Positions 6,581 to 14,545 of a stretch of 38,399 bases of DNA are shown here, piece by piece. The stretch is taken from the IMG/VR virus record IMGVR_UViG_3300044712_002662, positions 1-38,399 of that record; one strand, given 5' to 3'. Within the stretch, counting starts at the first letter, position 1. Each line of letters opens with the position of its first letter. The notes beneath the pieces were generated by a model, which worked only from the letters and a program-made list of their open reading frames with translations, was not told where the DNA came from and did not search any database. This DNA comes from a virus. The position numbers and the translations under genes were made by a program.

Positions 6581-6870
6581 GCCGGAAGGAGAGCTACTAC
6601 GAGGCCGGCCTGACCTCGTCGCAGAAGTCGGCGCGCGCTCGAGCTCGTGCGCGGGTGCCGGCGTCGGGGCCGCGGGTGTCGGACGAGCAGGTCCGGGAGA
6701 TCATGCGCCAGGTTGGGTTCGCGGTCTACCCGGACAGGCAGAAGCCGGGGCCGGCGATCCGGGCGCGGTGCTGCCGGTGCCACTCCTGGGGGATCGCCCC
6801 CCACCTTATCCAGGACCGCGCGCGGCTGGTGTGCGCCGGCGGGTGCGTGGCGAGGGAGGTGGCTGCGTGA
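6577..6870 (+). CDS. Putative zinc-binding protein
   Basis: A 97-residue protein with a very basic N-terminal third (KSARARARARVP) and a C-terminal Cys/His cluster, CCRCHSWGI at about residues 69-77 and CAGGC about 17 residues later. This is the spacing of a treble-clef or zinc-ribbon finger. The start is GTG within a GTGA overlap with the previous gene. It lies between a probable ssDNA-binding protein and a nuclease, so a DNA-binding accessory role is reasonable. No named family recognised. Confidence 0.7.
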   Translation: MSRKESYYEAGLTSSQKSARARARARVPASGPRVSDEQVREIMRQVGFAVYPDRQKPGPAIRARCCRCHSWGIAPHLIQDRARLVCAGGCVAREVAA

Positions 6871-7223
6871 CTGCCCGCCGCGCTACCGGCCGCCGCGGAG
6901 GGGCCCGCTCCGGGCCGCATACCGCCCTCGTGAAGGCCTGCCTGCAGTGGCTGGCTCTGCACAAGATCAAGGCGTGGAAGATGAACACCGGCGCGTTCAT
7001 CGGGAAGAGCGGCCACCTGGTGCGCGCCGGGTTCCCCGGGTGCCCGGACATTCTCGGAGTGGTCAGGCCGACCGGGCGATTCCTCGGCGTCGAGTGCAAG
7101 ACGGGCAGGGCTGAGCTCAACGACGACCAGACGCTGGTCGAGATCGACGTGATCCACTGCGGCGGGATCTTCATTGTGGCCCGGTCGGTTGACGACCTCG
7201 AGGCTCTGGTCCGCGAGAGGTAG
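6867..7223 (+). CDS. VRR-NUC domain nuclease
   Basis: A 118-residue protein of the VRR-NUC branch of the PD-(D/E)XK nuclease fold, a family linked to structure-specific DNA cleavage and often taking the place of a Holliday-junction resolvase in phages. The catalytic core is visible: PD at residues 60-61 (GCPDILGVV), ECK at 76-78 (LGVECKTG), and a conserved Gln88 (ELNDDQ). HTALVKACLQWLALHKI at the start is the usual first helix. The GTG at 6867 overlaps the previous stop (GTGA); the frame stays open further upstream but there covers the zinc-protein gene. Confidence 0.9.
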   Translation: MTARRATGRRGGARSGPHTALVKACLQWLALHKIKAWKMNTGAFIGKSGHLVRAGFPGCPDILGVVRPTGRFLGVECKTGRAELNDDQTLVEIDVIHCGGIFIVARSVDDLEALVRER

Positions 7224-7226
7224 GAC

Positions 7227-8042
7227 ATGGGCGAGGCTTGGTATCGCTGGTTCCCTGGCGATTACGGTCGCGACACCCGGCACCTATCCCTGGCAGAGGA
7301 CGGGGCGTACCGGCGGCTCCTGGACGCCTACTACTCGGCTGGCGGTCCGCTTGCTGCCGGCGCTGACGCCCTCTACAGGATCGCCGGAGCCCATAGCAAG
7401 TCCGAACGCTCTGCCGTCGATACGGTGGCCGCTGAGTTCTTCCCGGTTGGAGGCGACGGCCTCCGGCACAACTCACGAGCCGACCGGGAGCTGGCCGAGT
7501 CGAGGGCCTACTCCCTGTCGCAGTCGCTTCGCGGACGGATCGGGAACGCGAAGCGGTGGGGATCGCAGGAGGATCGCACTGGCGATCCCAAGTGCGATCC
7601 CAAGTGCGATCCTTGCGCGATCGCCAAACCGTCGCCTCCACAACCACAACCACAACCACATAAAGAAAGAACACCCCCCCCTCCCCCCTCGGGGGGCGCC
7701 GTGATGACCTCCGAGTTCCTCGAGTTCTACGCCGCGTACCCCCGGCACGAGGACAAGCGGGACGCCTGGAAAGCGTGGGTTTCTCTCGGGCAGAAGCGCC
7801 CGGAACTCGCGGTCCTGCTCGCTGCCATCGAGCGCCAGAAGGCAGGCCGAAAGTGGCAGGAGGGCTTCATCAAGGCGCCGGCTTCCTGGCTGCGGAAGGG
7901 GTCGTGGGAGGACGAGCCGGACGTGAGCGTGGCCGCTGCTGCGGCCCCTCCAGGCCAGGCGACCAGCGGGTTCTTCCAGGCATGGGATGCGCTAGACGCC
8001 GAGAAGGCGGCGAAGGAGGCCAAGCGTGCTGAGTCGGCATGA
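7227..8042 (+). CDS. DUF1376 phage replication protein
   Basis: A 271-residue replication-module protein. The N-terminal DUF1376 domain (about 1-105) shows its hallmark WYRWFPGDYGRDTRHLSLAE and DGAYRRLLDAYY. A low-complexity linker (about 112-158) contains PKCDPKCDP, QPQPQP and a Pro run. The C-terminal region (about 163-235) has FLEFYAAYPRHEDKRDAW and ASWLRKGSWEDE, a pattern common at the end of phage replication proteins. The DNA for the linker carries iterons and a C-rich stretch that may be the phage origin. An in-frame ATG at 7704 begins the C-terminal domain. The next gene overlaps it by 17 bases and is probably its partner. The precise function of DUF1376 is not established; a role in initiation or helicase loading is inferred. 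Confidence 0.88.
   Translation: MGEAWYRWFPGDYGRDTRHLSLAEDGAYRRLLDAYYSAGGPLAAGADALYRIAGAHSKSERSAVDTVAAEFFPVGGDGLRHNSRADRELAESRAYSLSQSLRGRIGNAKRWGSQEDRTGDPKCDPKCDPCAIAKPSPPQPQPQPHKERTPPPPPSGGAVMTSEFLEFYAAYPRHEDKRDAWKAWVSLGQKRPELAVLLAAIERQKAGRKWQEGFIKAPASWLRKGSWEDEPDVSVAAAAAPPGQATSGFFQAWDALDAEKAAKEAKRAESA
7538..7670. other. Putative phage replication origin (iterons inside the replication gene)
   Basis: Seven GATC sites start at 7538, 7561, 7572, 7584, 7596, 7608 and 7619, the last six at 11- or 12-base steps, near one helical turn. Two perfect 12-base units CGATCCCAAGTG (7583-7594 and 7595-7606) and a partial third follow in tandem. A run of CCACAA repeats and the A-rich ATAAAGAAAGAACA come next, as a possible unwinding element. 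The cluster codes for the linker between the two domains, as lambda iterons do in gene O. No binding has been shown. Confidence 0.5.
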
Positions 8043-8499
8043 TTTCGATGAGGGCGTGGCGGTCGTGACCTCGAGCTTCAACCGGAAGATCCCGGCGCAG
8101 ACGGTCGACACCTGGTATCGCCTGATCGGCCATGCGTTCGACGGGAAGACCTGGGTGGAGGCCTGCCGGAACACCATCGCTGAGGAGGAGTCCTTCCCGG
8201 CGAACTTCGTCCGGGCGATGCTCTCGCGCCGGCCGCGGCGATCGACCGCGGAGATCCCGATCAACCCCGACACCGGCCAGCCCTGGTCGCTCGAGGAGTG
8301 CAACGTGAACATCGAGCGGCTCCAGAAGCTGATGATGATCGTCACCGGCGACCACCCGGCGAAGAACGCGATCATGGCCTGCGCCGAGGCGTCCTTGCGC
8401 GAGGGGGACTCGGTGACCTCGAGGCGCAAGTGGGGGCGGTTCATCATCGAGCGGCTCGACCAGGAGCTCGGGCGCGGAGTGGTGGAGGGGGCGGCGTGA
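8026..8499 (+). CDS. Probable helicase-loader-like replication protein
   Basis: A 157-residue protein directly after the DUF1376 gene. Residues about 20-65 (TVDTWYRLIGHAFDGKTWVE followed by FPANFVRAML) resemble the N-terminal domain of phage helicase-loader or loader-inhibitor proteins such as the G39P type, in which the T-V-x-x-W-Y pattern and an F-P motif are recurrent. The C-terminal half is helical and has no ATPase motif. The start is GTG at 8026, with AAGGAGG eight bases upstream at 8012-8018, inside the previous gene. Its likely job is to help bring the host helicase to the origin. Assignment is by pattern and position. Confidence 0.65.
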   Translation: MLSRHDFDEGVAVVTSSFNRKIPAQTVDTWYRLIGHAFDGKTWVEACRNTIAEEESFPANFVRAMLSRRPRRSTAEIPINPDTGQPWSLEECNVNIERLQKLMMIVTGDHPAKNAIMACAEASLREGDSVTSRRKWGRFIIERLDQELGRGVVEGAA

Positions 8500-8792
8500 C
8501 GCCCGCCGAGATGCGCTCCCACTACGATGCCGGCCTGACGATCCGCCAGCTCGCCTCGCTGGCCGGATGCTCGACCAACCTAGTCCAGAAGAAGCTGCGC
8601 CTCGCCGGCGCGGCGCGCCGGCGCCGCGGCCGCCGTCCGAAGTTCGCGGTCAGTCGCGTCCCTGGTCGCCGCTGCATGCCGGAGCTCGGCTACTGCCCGA
8701 CCGGGGCGAGGCTCACGCTCGCAGCGGTTGCGCCGTCGCCCGGGTCTTCGCTGGGCGGGGAGTTCGGTGTCGGCAGGAGCCGCTCCCTGTGA
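8496..8792 (+). CDS. Small HTH protein
   Basis: A 98-residue protein whose first half is a helix-turn-helix: MRSHYDAGLTIRQLASLAGC then STNLVQKKLRLAGA, a pattern shared by resolvase-type and small phage regulators. It is followed by a strongly basic patch ARRRRGRRPKF. The remaining residues are low complexity. The GTG start overlaps the preceding stop (GTGA). It lies just before another HTH protein and the terminase genes, so it may control late transcription or bind the packaging site. Function inferred only. Confidence 0.7.
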   Translation: MTPAEMRSHYDAGLTIRQLASLAGCSTNLVQKKLRLAGAARRRRGRRPKFAVSRVPGRRCMPELGYCPTGARLTLAAVAPSPGSSLGGEFGVGRSRSL

Positions 8793-9013
8793 CGCGGTGG
8801 GTCGGGACGCACGTCGCGGCCAAGGCCTGCGGTGTGTCATCGCGCACGATCCAACGCTACTGCGAGGACGGTTTCATTCCTCCTGGCCACGCGCACCGCA
8901 CGAAGGCCGGAGAGGGCCACTGGCGGATCGACTACGAACACGTCCTGAGGATCAGAATGTACCTCGAACAAAATCGGACAAACCGGACATCCCAGAGGAG
9001 GGTCCAACCCTAG
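8789..9013 (+). CDS. Small MerR/excisionase-like HTH protein
   Basis: A 74-residue protein with a winged-helix pattern: HVAAKACGVSSRTIQRYCED followed by GFIPPGHAHR and GEGHWRIDYEHVLRIRMYL. The aromatic HWRID turn and final helix match the small MerR/excisionase-like DNA-binding fold. It starts at a GTG overlapping the previous stop (GTGA) and ends 9 bases before the terminase small-subunit gene. It is a second candidate for excisionase or for a late-gene regulator; the sequence does not decide between them. Confidence 0.72.
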   Translation: MTRWVGTHVAAKACGVSSRTIQRYCEDGFIPPGHAHRTKAGEGHWRIDYEHVLRIRMYLEQNRTNRTSQRRVQP

Positions 9014-9022
9014 CCTGACCGC

Positions 9023-9529
9023 GTGACCACGCACCGCACGAAGGGCGCCGCTCGGAAGAAGGCCGGGGGCGCCCTTTCTGTTCCCCCGCCCCCACCGCCG
9101 CCCCATATCCCCGGCTTCCCGACGCTCCCTCTCGAGGCTGTCGGCCGCCTCATGCTGCTGATCGCGGACGGCCGCGGCGTGCTCCGCGGCTGCGAAGACG
9201 TGGGCATCTGCCGCGAGGTCTTCTACACCGCGCTGCGCGAGTACAAGCCGCTTGCTGACAGCTACGCGCGCGCGCGCGAGCAGGAGGCCGACAAGGACGC
9301 CGACGACGTCAAGTCGATCGCGGATGACGACGAGCTCGCTCCCGACGAAAAGCGGGTGCGGATCGACGCCCGCAAATGGTCGGCTGCGGTGCGCCGCCCG
9401 AAGCTCTACGGCCCGAAGCTCGAGGTCACCGAGGTGGCCGATCCGCTGACGCCTGCCGGGAAGATCTCCCAGGCGAAGGAGCTGATCGGCCGGATCGACC
9501 GGCTCAAGTCGCTGCTGGAGATCCCGTGA
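9023..9529 (+). CDS. Terminase small subunit
   Basis: A 168-residue protein resembling the terminase small-subunit family that selects phage DNA for packaging. The core is an HTH-like region (RGVLRGCEDVGICREVFYTA), then SYARAREQEADKDADDVKSI and RVRIDARKWSAAVRRPKLYG with KLEV. These are the typical YARA-RE.QAD and R.RIDARKW.A....PK.YG blocks of this family. The N-terminal 30 residues hold a run of seven prolines. It begins at GTG 9023 and overlaps the large-subunit gene by four bases. The packaging start site may lie in or near this gene, but I cannot locate it. Confidence 0.9.
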   Translation: MTTHRTKGAARKKAGGALSVPPPPPPPHIPGFPTLPLEAVGRLMLLIADGRGVLRGCEDVGICREVFYTALREYKPLADSYARAREQEADKDADDVKSIADDDELAPDEKRVRIDARKWSAAVRRPKLYGPKLEVTEVADPLTPAGKISQAKELIGRIDRLKSLLEIP

Positions 9530-11109
9530 GCGCCACGGCCCTGGCCGAGGACACGCGCTCCGCCGCGATCGACGAGCTGCTCCGGGCCGGCACCGAGCTC
9601 GACGAGCTCATGCACCGGAATCCATCGGTCTTCTACACGCCGAGCCCGGCGCAGCTCCGAGTCATCCGGGAGATCGAGCGGATCTACGCGAACGACCCCG
9701 CGGCGCTCCAGAAGGTCATCACCCTGTTCTGGCTTGGCGGCAACGGCAACGGGAAGACGCGGCTGCTCGCCGAGATCGCGGTGAACCTCATGGAGGGCCC
9801 GCAGTCGCCCTGGTTCGAGACGCCGTTCTTCCAGAACTTCCCGCGTCCCTGCCACGGCCGCATGACGTCGACGAACAAGGCACTCCAGGAGGGCATGATC
9901 CGCGAGATCCGCGCGGCCCTCGTTGAGCACCTGGCGCCCGGCTACCCGCTGAAGAACGGCTACCCCTTCGAGTCGTTGTGGATGACCCGGTGCGGCTCGA
10001 CGCTCGAGCTGCTGACCTGGGACATGGGCGTGACGACGCACGCCGGGGCGAAGAAGGACTTCATCCTCAAGGACGAGCCGGGCCCGATGGCCGTCTCCGA
10101 CGAGGACGACGCCCGGCTGCGCGCCGGTGGCCCGGTGTTCCACTTCCTGAGCCCGGTCGACGAATCCGGATTCAGCCCCAACGTGGCCTGGATCATCGAC
10201 CGGATCGAGCAGTCGGAGGAGGGCAAGTTCCCCGGGCTGCACGTCATCTACACCGACGCCGAGGACAACTGCGTCGAGCATGCGTGCGAGCGGGTCGAGT
10301 TCTCGGACGGCTCGGTGCGCTACGCCCGCGGTCGCGTGCCGCACACGACGATCCAGGACAACTACAACCGCTGGAAGGCGATCAGCCCGGCGACTCTCCA
10401 GGCGCGGTTCTTCGGCAAGCACGTCCGGGAACTCGGCAAGGTGCTGCGCAACTGGGACGTCAACCTGCACGTCGTCGCCGATGCCCGTCTGATCCCGGCG
10501 CCGCACTGGCAGCGGATCTTCGCGCTGGACACGCACCCCTCGAAGCCCGAGGTCGGGATCTACCTGTACGTCACCCCCTTCGGCGAGCTCATCGTCAAGC
10601 GGGAGATCGTGCTCGAGAAGGGCCCGGACGGCCTGATCGTGAACATGGCGACGCTCTGCAAGGAGCTCTTCCGCACCTGGGGCCAGCCGGACGTGCTGCT
10701 GATCGACCCGCTGGCCGCCACCCCGAACCCGGTGAATGGCGGCTCGGTGCTCAAGGAGTACCGCAAGCACGGGATCCCGTTCCTGACGGCCGGCGCCGAG
10801 AAGGCCGACAAGACGCTCGCGATCGACCGGCTGATCGAGCTGCTGAAGGGCACGCCGGACGGCTTCAACGCCGACGGCGAGCCTCGGTTCCGTCCGCTGC
10901 TCAAGGTGTCGGACGCCTGCCCGTTCACGATCTCCCAGGCCAAGCGCTGGATGCGTGACAAGAACGGCCACCCCGGCAAGGAGCACGACGACAGCTGGGA
11001 GTGCATCTACCGGGCGGCCCTGAACGTACCCCTCGGCGGCAAGGCGACCAAGCGCCAGGTCGCCGCCAAGCTGCGGCCGCGCTCGCCGCTCGTGATGCCC
11101 CGGAGGTAG
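9526..11109 (+). CDS. terL: Terminase large subunit
   Basis: A 527-residue packaging motor and headful/cos nuclease. The ATPase domain has a Walker A GNGNGKT at residues 72-78 and a likely Walker B region FILKDEP at 179-185. The RNase-H-like nuclease domain shows three spaced acidic sites: FALDTHP (Asp335), LLIDPLA (Asp394) and HDDSWE (Asp488/489). Length is in the normal range. The GTG at 9526 overlaps the small-subunit stop (GTGA) and is preferred to an earlier start in the same frame that would overlap the small-subunit gene by 150 bases. It acts on the portal encoded just downstream. Confidence 0.95.
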   Translation: MSATALAEDTRSAAIDELLRAGTELDELMHRNPSVFYTPSPAQLRVIREIERIYANDPAALQKVITLFWLGGNGNGKTRLLAEIAVNLMEGPQSPWFETPFFQNFPRPCHGRMTSTNKALQEGMIREIRAALVEHLAPGYPLKNGYPFESLWMTRCGSTLELLTWDMGVTTHAGAKKDFILKDEPGPMAVSDEDDARLRAGGPVFHFLSPVDESGFSPNVAWIIDRIEQSEEGKFPGLHVIYTDAEDNCVEHACERVEFSDGSVRYARGRVPHTTIQDNYNRWKAISPATLQARFFGKHVRELGKVLRNWDVNLHVVADARLIPAPHWQRIFALDTHPSKPEVGIYLYVTPFGELIVKREIVLEKGPDGLIVNMATLCKELFRTWGQPDVLLIDPLAATPNPVNGGSVLKEYRKHGIPFLTAGAEKADKTLAIDRLIELLKGTPDGFNADGEPRFRPLLKVSDACPFTISQAKRWMRDKNGHPGKEHDDSWECIYRAALNVPLGGKATKRQVAAKLRPRSPLVMPRR

Positions 11110-11116
11110 CGAACGC

Positions 11117-13141
11117 ATGGGCAGGCTTCTGAAGGTCACGACCGCCGAGGGCGCCACGCTGCGCGCGCGCTTCAAGGAGGCCAAGGAGCGCCTGGCGACC
11201 GAGGGCGAGAAGCGCAAGAAGTTCCGGGCCGCCTACAACCGGGACCCGCTCGGGAACGAGCTCGAAGGGCGCAGCGACCTGATCGCCAGCGACGTCTGGA
11301 ACCACGTCGAAGGGGAGCACCCGACCCTGATGCGGCGGTTCCTCGCGACCGACCCGCGCATCTCGTTCGTCGGCCCGGATCCGCTGGTTTGCAAGGCGGC
11401 GAAGGTCCTGTGCCGCGAGACGATCTACGACCAGGGCGGCTTCAAGATCTTCACCGACCTGCTGAAGGACGGGCAGATCGACGGCTTCGGCGTCGTCAAG
11501 CTCTGGTGGCGCCGGATCTGGGGCCCCTGGGAGAAGAAGGTCAGCGCCGGCCTGGACGGCACGGGCTGGACCGGCGCCGAGGTGGAGCAGCTGGTCGCCT
11601 CTGGCAAGCAGGTCCTGAGCGTGCACGAGGTCACGGCCGAGCCCGTGCTCGAGATCGAGGACCCGGGCGACGACCTGGTGCCGCCGGCGACGATCACGGT
11701 CGAGCCCGAGCGCCGCTACGCGGTCGTCGTGAAGCACCGGGAGCTGAAGGAGTCCGGGGTCGTCATCGAGAACCTGCCGAGCGAGGAGTTCCTGCACGAG
11801 GCCGGCAAGAAGAAGATGAACGACCGCAAGGGCTGCGGTCACATCCGTCAGATGACGGTCGGCGAGATCCTGCGCGAGCAGGAGCGCCTGAGTCTTCCCG
11901 GCGAGCCCTACTACCTGAACCTGGCCGAAGCCCTCGACAAGGCGACCGCCGGATCGAGCGCGGTCGGCGACACCTCCTCCCTGACGCTCGAGCGGATCGA
12001 GCGCGAGTCGTACCACTACGACCCCACGAACGAGCAGGCCGAGGCCACCAACGTGAGCGACGCCAAGCGCGACCTGCGGGACAAGCGCTGGGTCGGGGAG
12101 TGGTGCGACTGGGTCGTCGAGGGCGACAAGCTGGTGCCCGGGATCGTGACCTTCATCGGCGAGACGATCGTCCGCGCCGAGGAGAACGAGGAGGACATCA
12201 TCCCCTACGCCGGCTGGTCGCCGTTCCCCCAGAGCCACCACCTGGTGGGCAAGGGCCCGGCCGAGATCCACGCCGACGAGCAGCTCGCGCACACGCTGCT
12301 GCTGCGGGCGTTCATGGACTCCGTCGGGTTCAGCATCGACAAGGTGCGCATGGTCAGCGACGCGAGCGTCGACCAGCTCGCGCTGCAGGAACTCTACCCC
12401 GGCAAGGTCATCAGCGGCGACATCAACGGCGTTCACGACCTGCCGATCGCCGAGCCGAACCAGTGGATCCTCCAGGCGATCGAGCTGATCAAGGGCGACG
12501 CCGACGAACGCGGGCCGTCGACCCGGCTGAACCAGGGGACCGATGCTCCCACCTTCAACAAGACCGCCACCGGGGTCAGCTTGATCCAGCGGGCGGCCTT
12601 CAACAAGGTTGACCTGGTCGCGCTGGCCTTCGCCGAGCTGGCCTTGGCTGACCTGTACACCAAGGAGTTCTTCCTCTTCCAGCGCAACCTCGACAAGCCG
12701 CGCACCGTGATGGTCGACGGCGAGCCGGTGGAGCTCACGAAGGAGAAGATCCAGGGGGCCTACCGCGCTCGCGCCGAGATCGGGCTCGACGTCGACTTCG
12801 ACGACCGCGGTTTCTCGAAGGCGGTCGGGCTGCTGCAGCAGGCGCTGGCCGTGGCGCAGCAGTACCCGATGCTCTTCCCGCCCCAGAAGGTGCGCGAGCT
12901 CATGCGCCGGGTCTTCACCGCGGCCGGCGAGCAGCACATCGGCGAGCTCATGGAGATGGACGACGCCGCGCTGCAGCCGCTGCCCCAGCTTCCGCCTCAG
13001 GGGATGCCCCCCGGCGGCCCGGGTGGACCCGGCGTGCCTGTCCCGCCGCCCGACGCGAACGCAGGCGAGCCCCCTCCGGGGCGTGACTTCGTCGCCGGGG
13101 CCGCAACGTCCCAGCCCCAAGACACTGCGATGGGGGCCTAG
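11117..13141 (+). CDS. Portal protein (short-tailed phage type)
   Basis: A 674-residue portal that forms the dodecameric ring at the packaging vertex. Its N-terminal region has the typical GNELEGRSDLIASDVWNHVE and GEHPTLMRRFLATDPRISF blocks seen in P22-like portals. The middle part contains a conserved-looking SHHLVGKGPAEIHADEQLAH and the LNQGTDAPTFNKTATGVS region, where Gly-Ser/Asn-rich loops usually precede the clip. The final 60 residues are a Pro/Gly-rich tail (LPPQGMPPGGPGGPGVPVPP). It lies immediately after the terminase and before the scaffold-like gene, as expected. Family assignment rests on these blocks and order. Confidence 0.9.
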   Translation: MGRLLKVTTAEGATLRARFKEAKERLATEGEKRKKFRAAYNRDPLGNELEGRSDLIASDVWNHVEGEHPTLMRRFLATDPRISFVGPDPLVCKAAKVLCRETIYDQGGFKIFTDLLKDGQIDGFGVVKLWWRRIWGPWEKKVSAGLDGTGWTGAEVEQLVASGKQVLSVHEVTAEPVLEIEDPGDDLVPPATITVEPERRYAVVVKHRELKESGVVIENLPSEEFLHEAGKKKMNDRKGCGHIRQMTVGEILREQERLSLPGEPYYLNLAEALDKATAGSSAVGDTSSLTLERIERESYHYDPTNEQAEATNVSDAKRDLRDKRWVGEWCDWVVEGDKLVPGIVTFIGETIVRAEENEEDIIPYAGWSPFPQSHHLVGKGPAEIHADEQLAHTLLLRAFMDSVGFSIDKVRMVSDASVDQLALQELYPGKVISGDINGVHDLPIAEPNQWILQAIELIKGDADERGPSTRLNQGTDAPTFNKTATGVSLIQRAAFNKVDLVALAFAELALADLYTKEFFLFQRNLDKPRTVMVDGEPVELTKEKIQGAYRARAEIGLDVDFDDRGFSKAVGLLQQALAVAQQYPMLFPPQKVRELMRRVFTAAGEQHIGELMEMDDAALQPLPQLPPQGMPPGGPGGPGVPVPPPDANAGEPPPGRDFVAGAATSQPQDTAMGA

Positions 13142-13143
13142 CC

Positions 13144-13440
13144 GTGGCGAGCGAACGCAACGCCAAGCTGATCTCCGCGCAGCTCTCCCGGGCGAACGCC
13201 GCCCAGGACGCGCTGAGGATCCCGGCGGTTCGCGACCTGGTCGTCGGCGCACTGGACAAGGCGCTGACCGCGCTGCTGGAAACCGACCTGGCTGAACCCG
13301 GGGCCCGCGAGGCCCTCTTCGCTGCAGCGGCCCACGCTCAGGCCGCGGTGCGCATCGAGAACGGCCTGCTCATGGCCGTGAACCAGGCGCGGAGCGCGGC
13401 CGAGGCCGCCTCCCGCAACAACCAGGGAGGGAACCCGTGA
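13144..13440 (+). CDS. Small helical hypothetical protein in the head cluster
   Basis: A 98-residue, Ala-rich and almost wholly helical protein (ISAQLSRANAAQDALRIPAV, LDKALTALLETDLAEPGARE). It starts with GTG two bases after the portal stop and overlaps the scaffold-like gene by four bases (GTGA). It has no membrane segment or Cys. The position between portal and scaffold suggests a head-assembly accessory factor or a second, small scaffold component. I do not recognise a family. Confidence 0.7.
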   Translation: MASERNAKLISAQLSRANAAQDALRIPAVRDLVVGALDKALTALLETDLAEPGAREALFAAAAHAQAAVRIENGLLMAVNQARSAAEAASRNNQGGNP

Positions 13441-14525
13441 CCAAGCCCATGACCGAGGAACCTGAGAAGGACCTCGAGCAGGAACCCCAGGCCGACGACC
13501 AGGCTCGCCCCAGTGGCGAGGAACAGGTCGACGACCAGGACGGCGGCACCGACGAGATCCAGGAGCTGCTGCGCAACCCCGAGGCGCTGGACCAGCTGAA
13601 CCAGAGGCTGGCAACCGAGGCCGCGGCGGAAGAGCAGGAACAGCCCGAGGCTCAGAAGGCCGCGAAGCCGGCGCCCAGCGCCGAACCCGACGACCCGGTG
13701 GTGGAGACGATCCTCTTCCGCGGCCGCGAGGAGCAAGTCCGCAAGTCCCAGAGCAAGGGCCTGATGCAGAAGGGTCGCGTCCTCGAGCAGGCGCTCGAGC
13801 AACTCGCACCCCTGCGCGAGGTCGCTGAGGACCCGGAGCTCTTCGCCGCGGTGCAGGCGGCTCTGAAGTCGGACGGCGGGAAGGCCAAGCTGCTCAAGCT
13901 GCTGCGCGAGCGCAAGGAGGAAGCGGAGGCCGCGGCCGACGTGCCCGTCGAGGTCCCGGGCTACACCAAGGAGGAGGCCGCCGAGGCCGAGCCCCTGGTG
14001 ACCGCGATCCTGAAGAAGCACGGGATCCTGAAGCCGGACGCCGGCGCCCCGCTGGGCGAGCAGAAGCAGTACGACCAGGTCGTCGTCGATGCGCACCTGG
14101 CCGCGGCCGAGGCCCTCGAGGACGACCCCCAGGAGCACGTCAAGAACCTGGACTTCGCCAACGCCGCGATCCTCGAGATGGACCAGAAGGCGGCCGCCGG
14201 CGAGATCGACCAGGCCGCCTGGGCGCGCTTCCGGCGCGACCTCGACGACCCGAAGCAGCCCCGGGTCTTCCTGCGCTTCTACCGCGAGATGCGGGAGCAG
14301 CGCCGGCGGGTCCAGGGCGGCGGTGCGCAGCCCGAGGCCGAAGAGGGCGCCGCGCCCCCGGCGGCCCGCGGGGCGGCCCCCAAGATCGTCGTGCGCCAGA
14401 GCCCTGGCGCACGCAGTGGCAACCAAGACCGGATGGGCTCGGGCGAGGGCGGATCCCGCGCCGGAGCCGTCCTCAGCGCGTGGGACCTGACCGACGAAGA
14501 GTTCGAGAGGACTCTGCGCAGCTGA
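13437..14525 (+). CDS. Probable scaffolding protein
   Basis: A 362-residue, very acidic and Gln/Glu-rich protein: the N-terminal 80 residues (EEPEKDLEQEPQADDQARPS) look disordered and the rest helical, with coiled-coil-like stretches such as GRVLEQALEQLAPLREVAED. A basic C-terminal stretch (AAPKIVVRQSPGARSG) could bind capsid subunits. This composition, and the place between the portal and the major capsid gene, are those of phage scaffolding proteins, which guide procapsid assembly and leave before DNA entry. There is no protease gene nearby, so exit would be without cleavage or through a cellular protease. Function is inferred. Confidence 0.8.
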   Translation: MTKPMTEEPEKDLEQEPQADDQARPSGEEQVDDQDGGTDEIQELLRNPEALDQLNQRLATEAAAEEQEQPEAQKAAKPAPSAEPDDPVVETILFRGREEQVRKSQSKGLMQKGRVLEQALEQLAPLREVAEDPELFAAVQAALKSDGGKAKLLKLLRERKEEAEAAADVPVEVPGYTKEEAAEAEPLVTAILKKHGILKPDAGAPLGEQKQYDQVVVDAHLAAAEALEDDPQEHVKNLDFANAAILEMDQKAAAGEIDQAAWARFRRDLDDPKQPRVFLRFYREMREQRRRVQGGGAQPEAEEGAAPPAARGAAPKIVVRQSPGARSGNQDRMGSGEGGSRAGAVLSAWDLTDEEFERTLRS

Positions 14526-14545
14526 TCCCCGCATAGGAGAAGACC

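Noticed and set aside
9264-9281. Alternating CG run in the terminase small-subunit gene as a Z-DNA or packaging signal.
   Set aside because: It codes for a normal YARARE motif; alternating CG is expected in such GC-rich code. No further evidence for a pac site.
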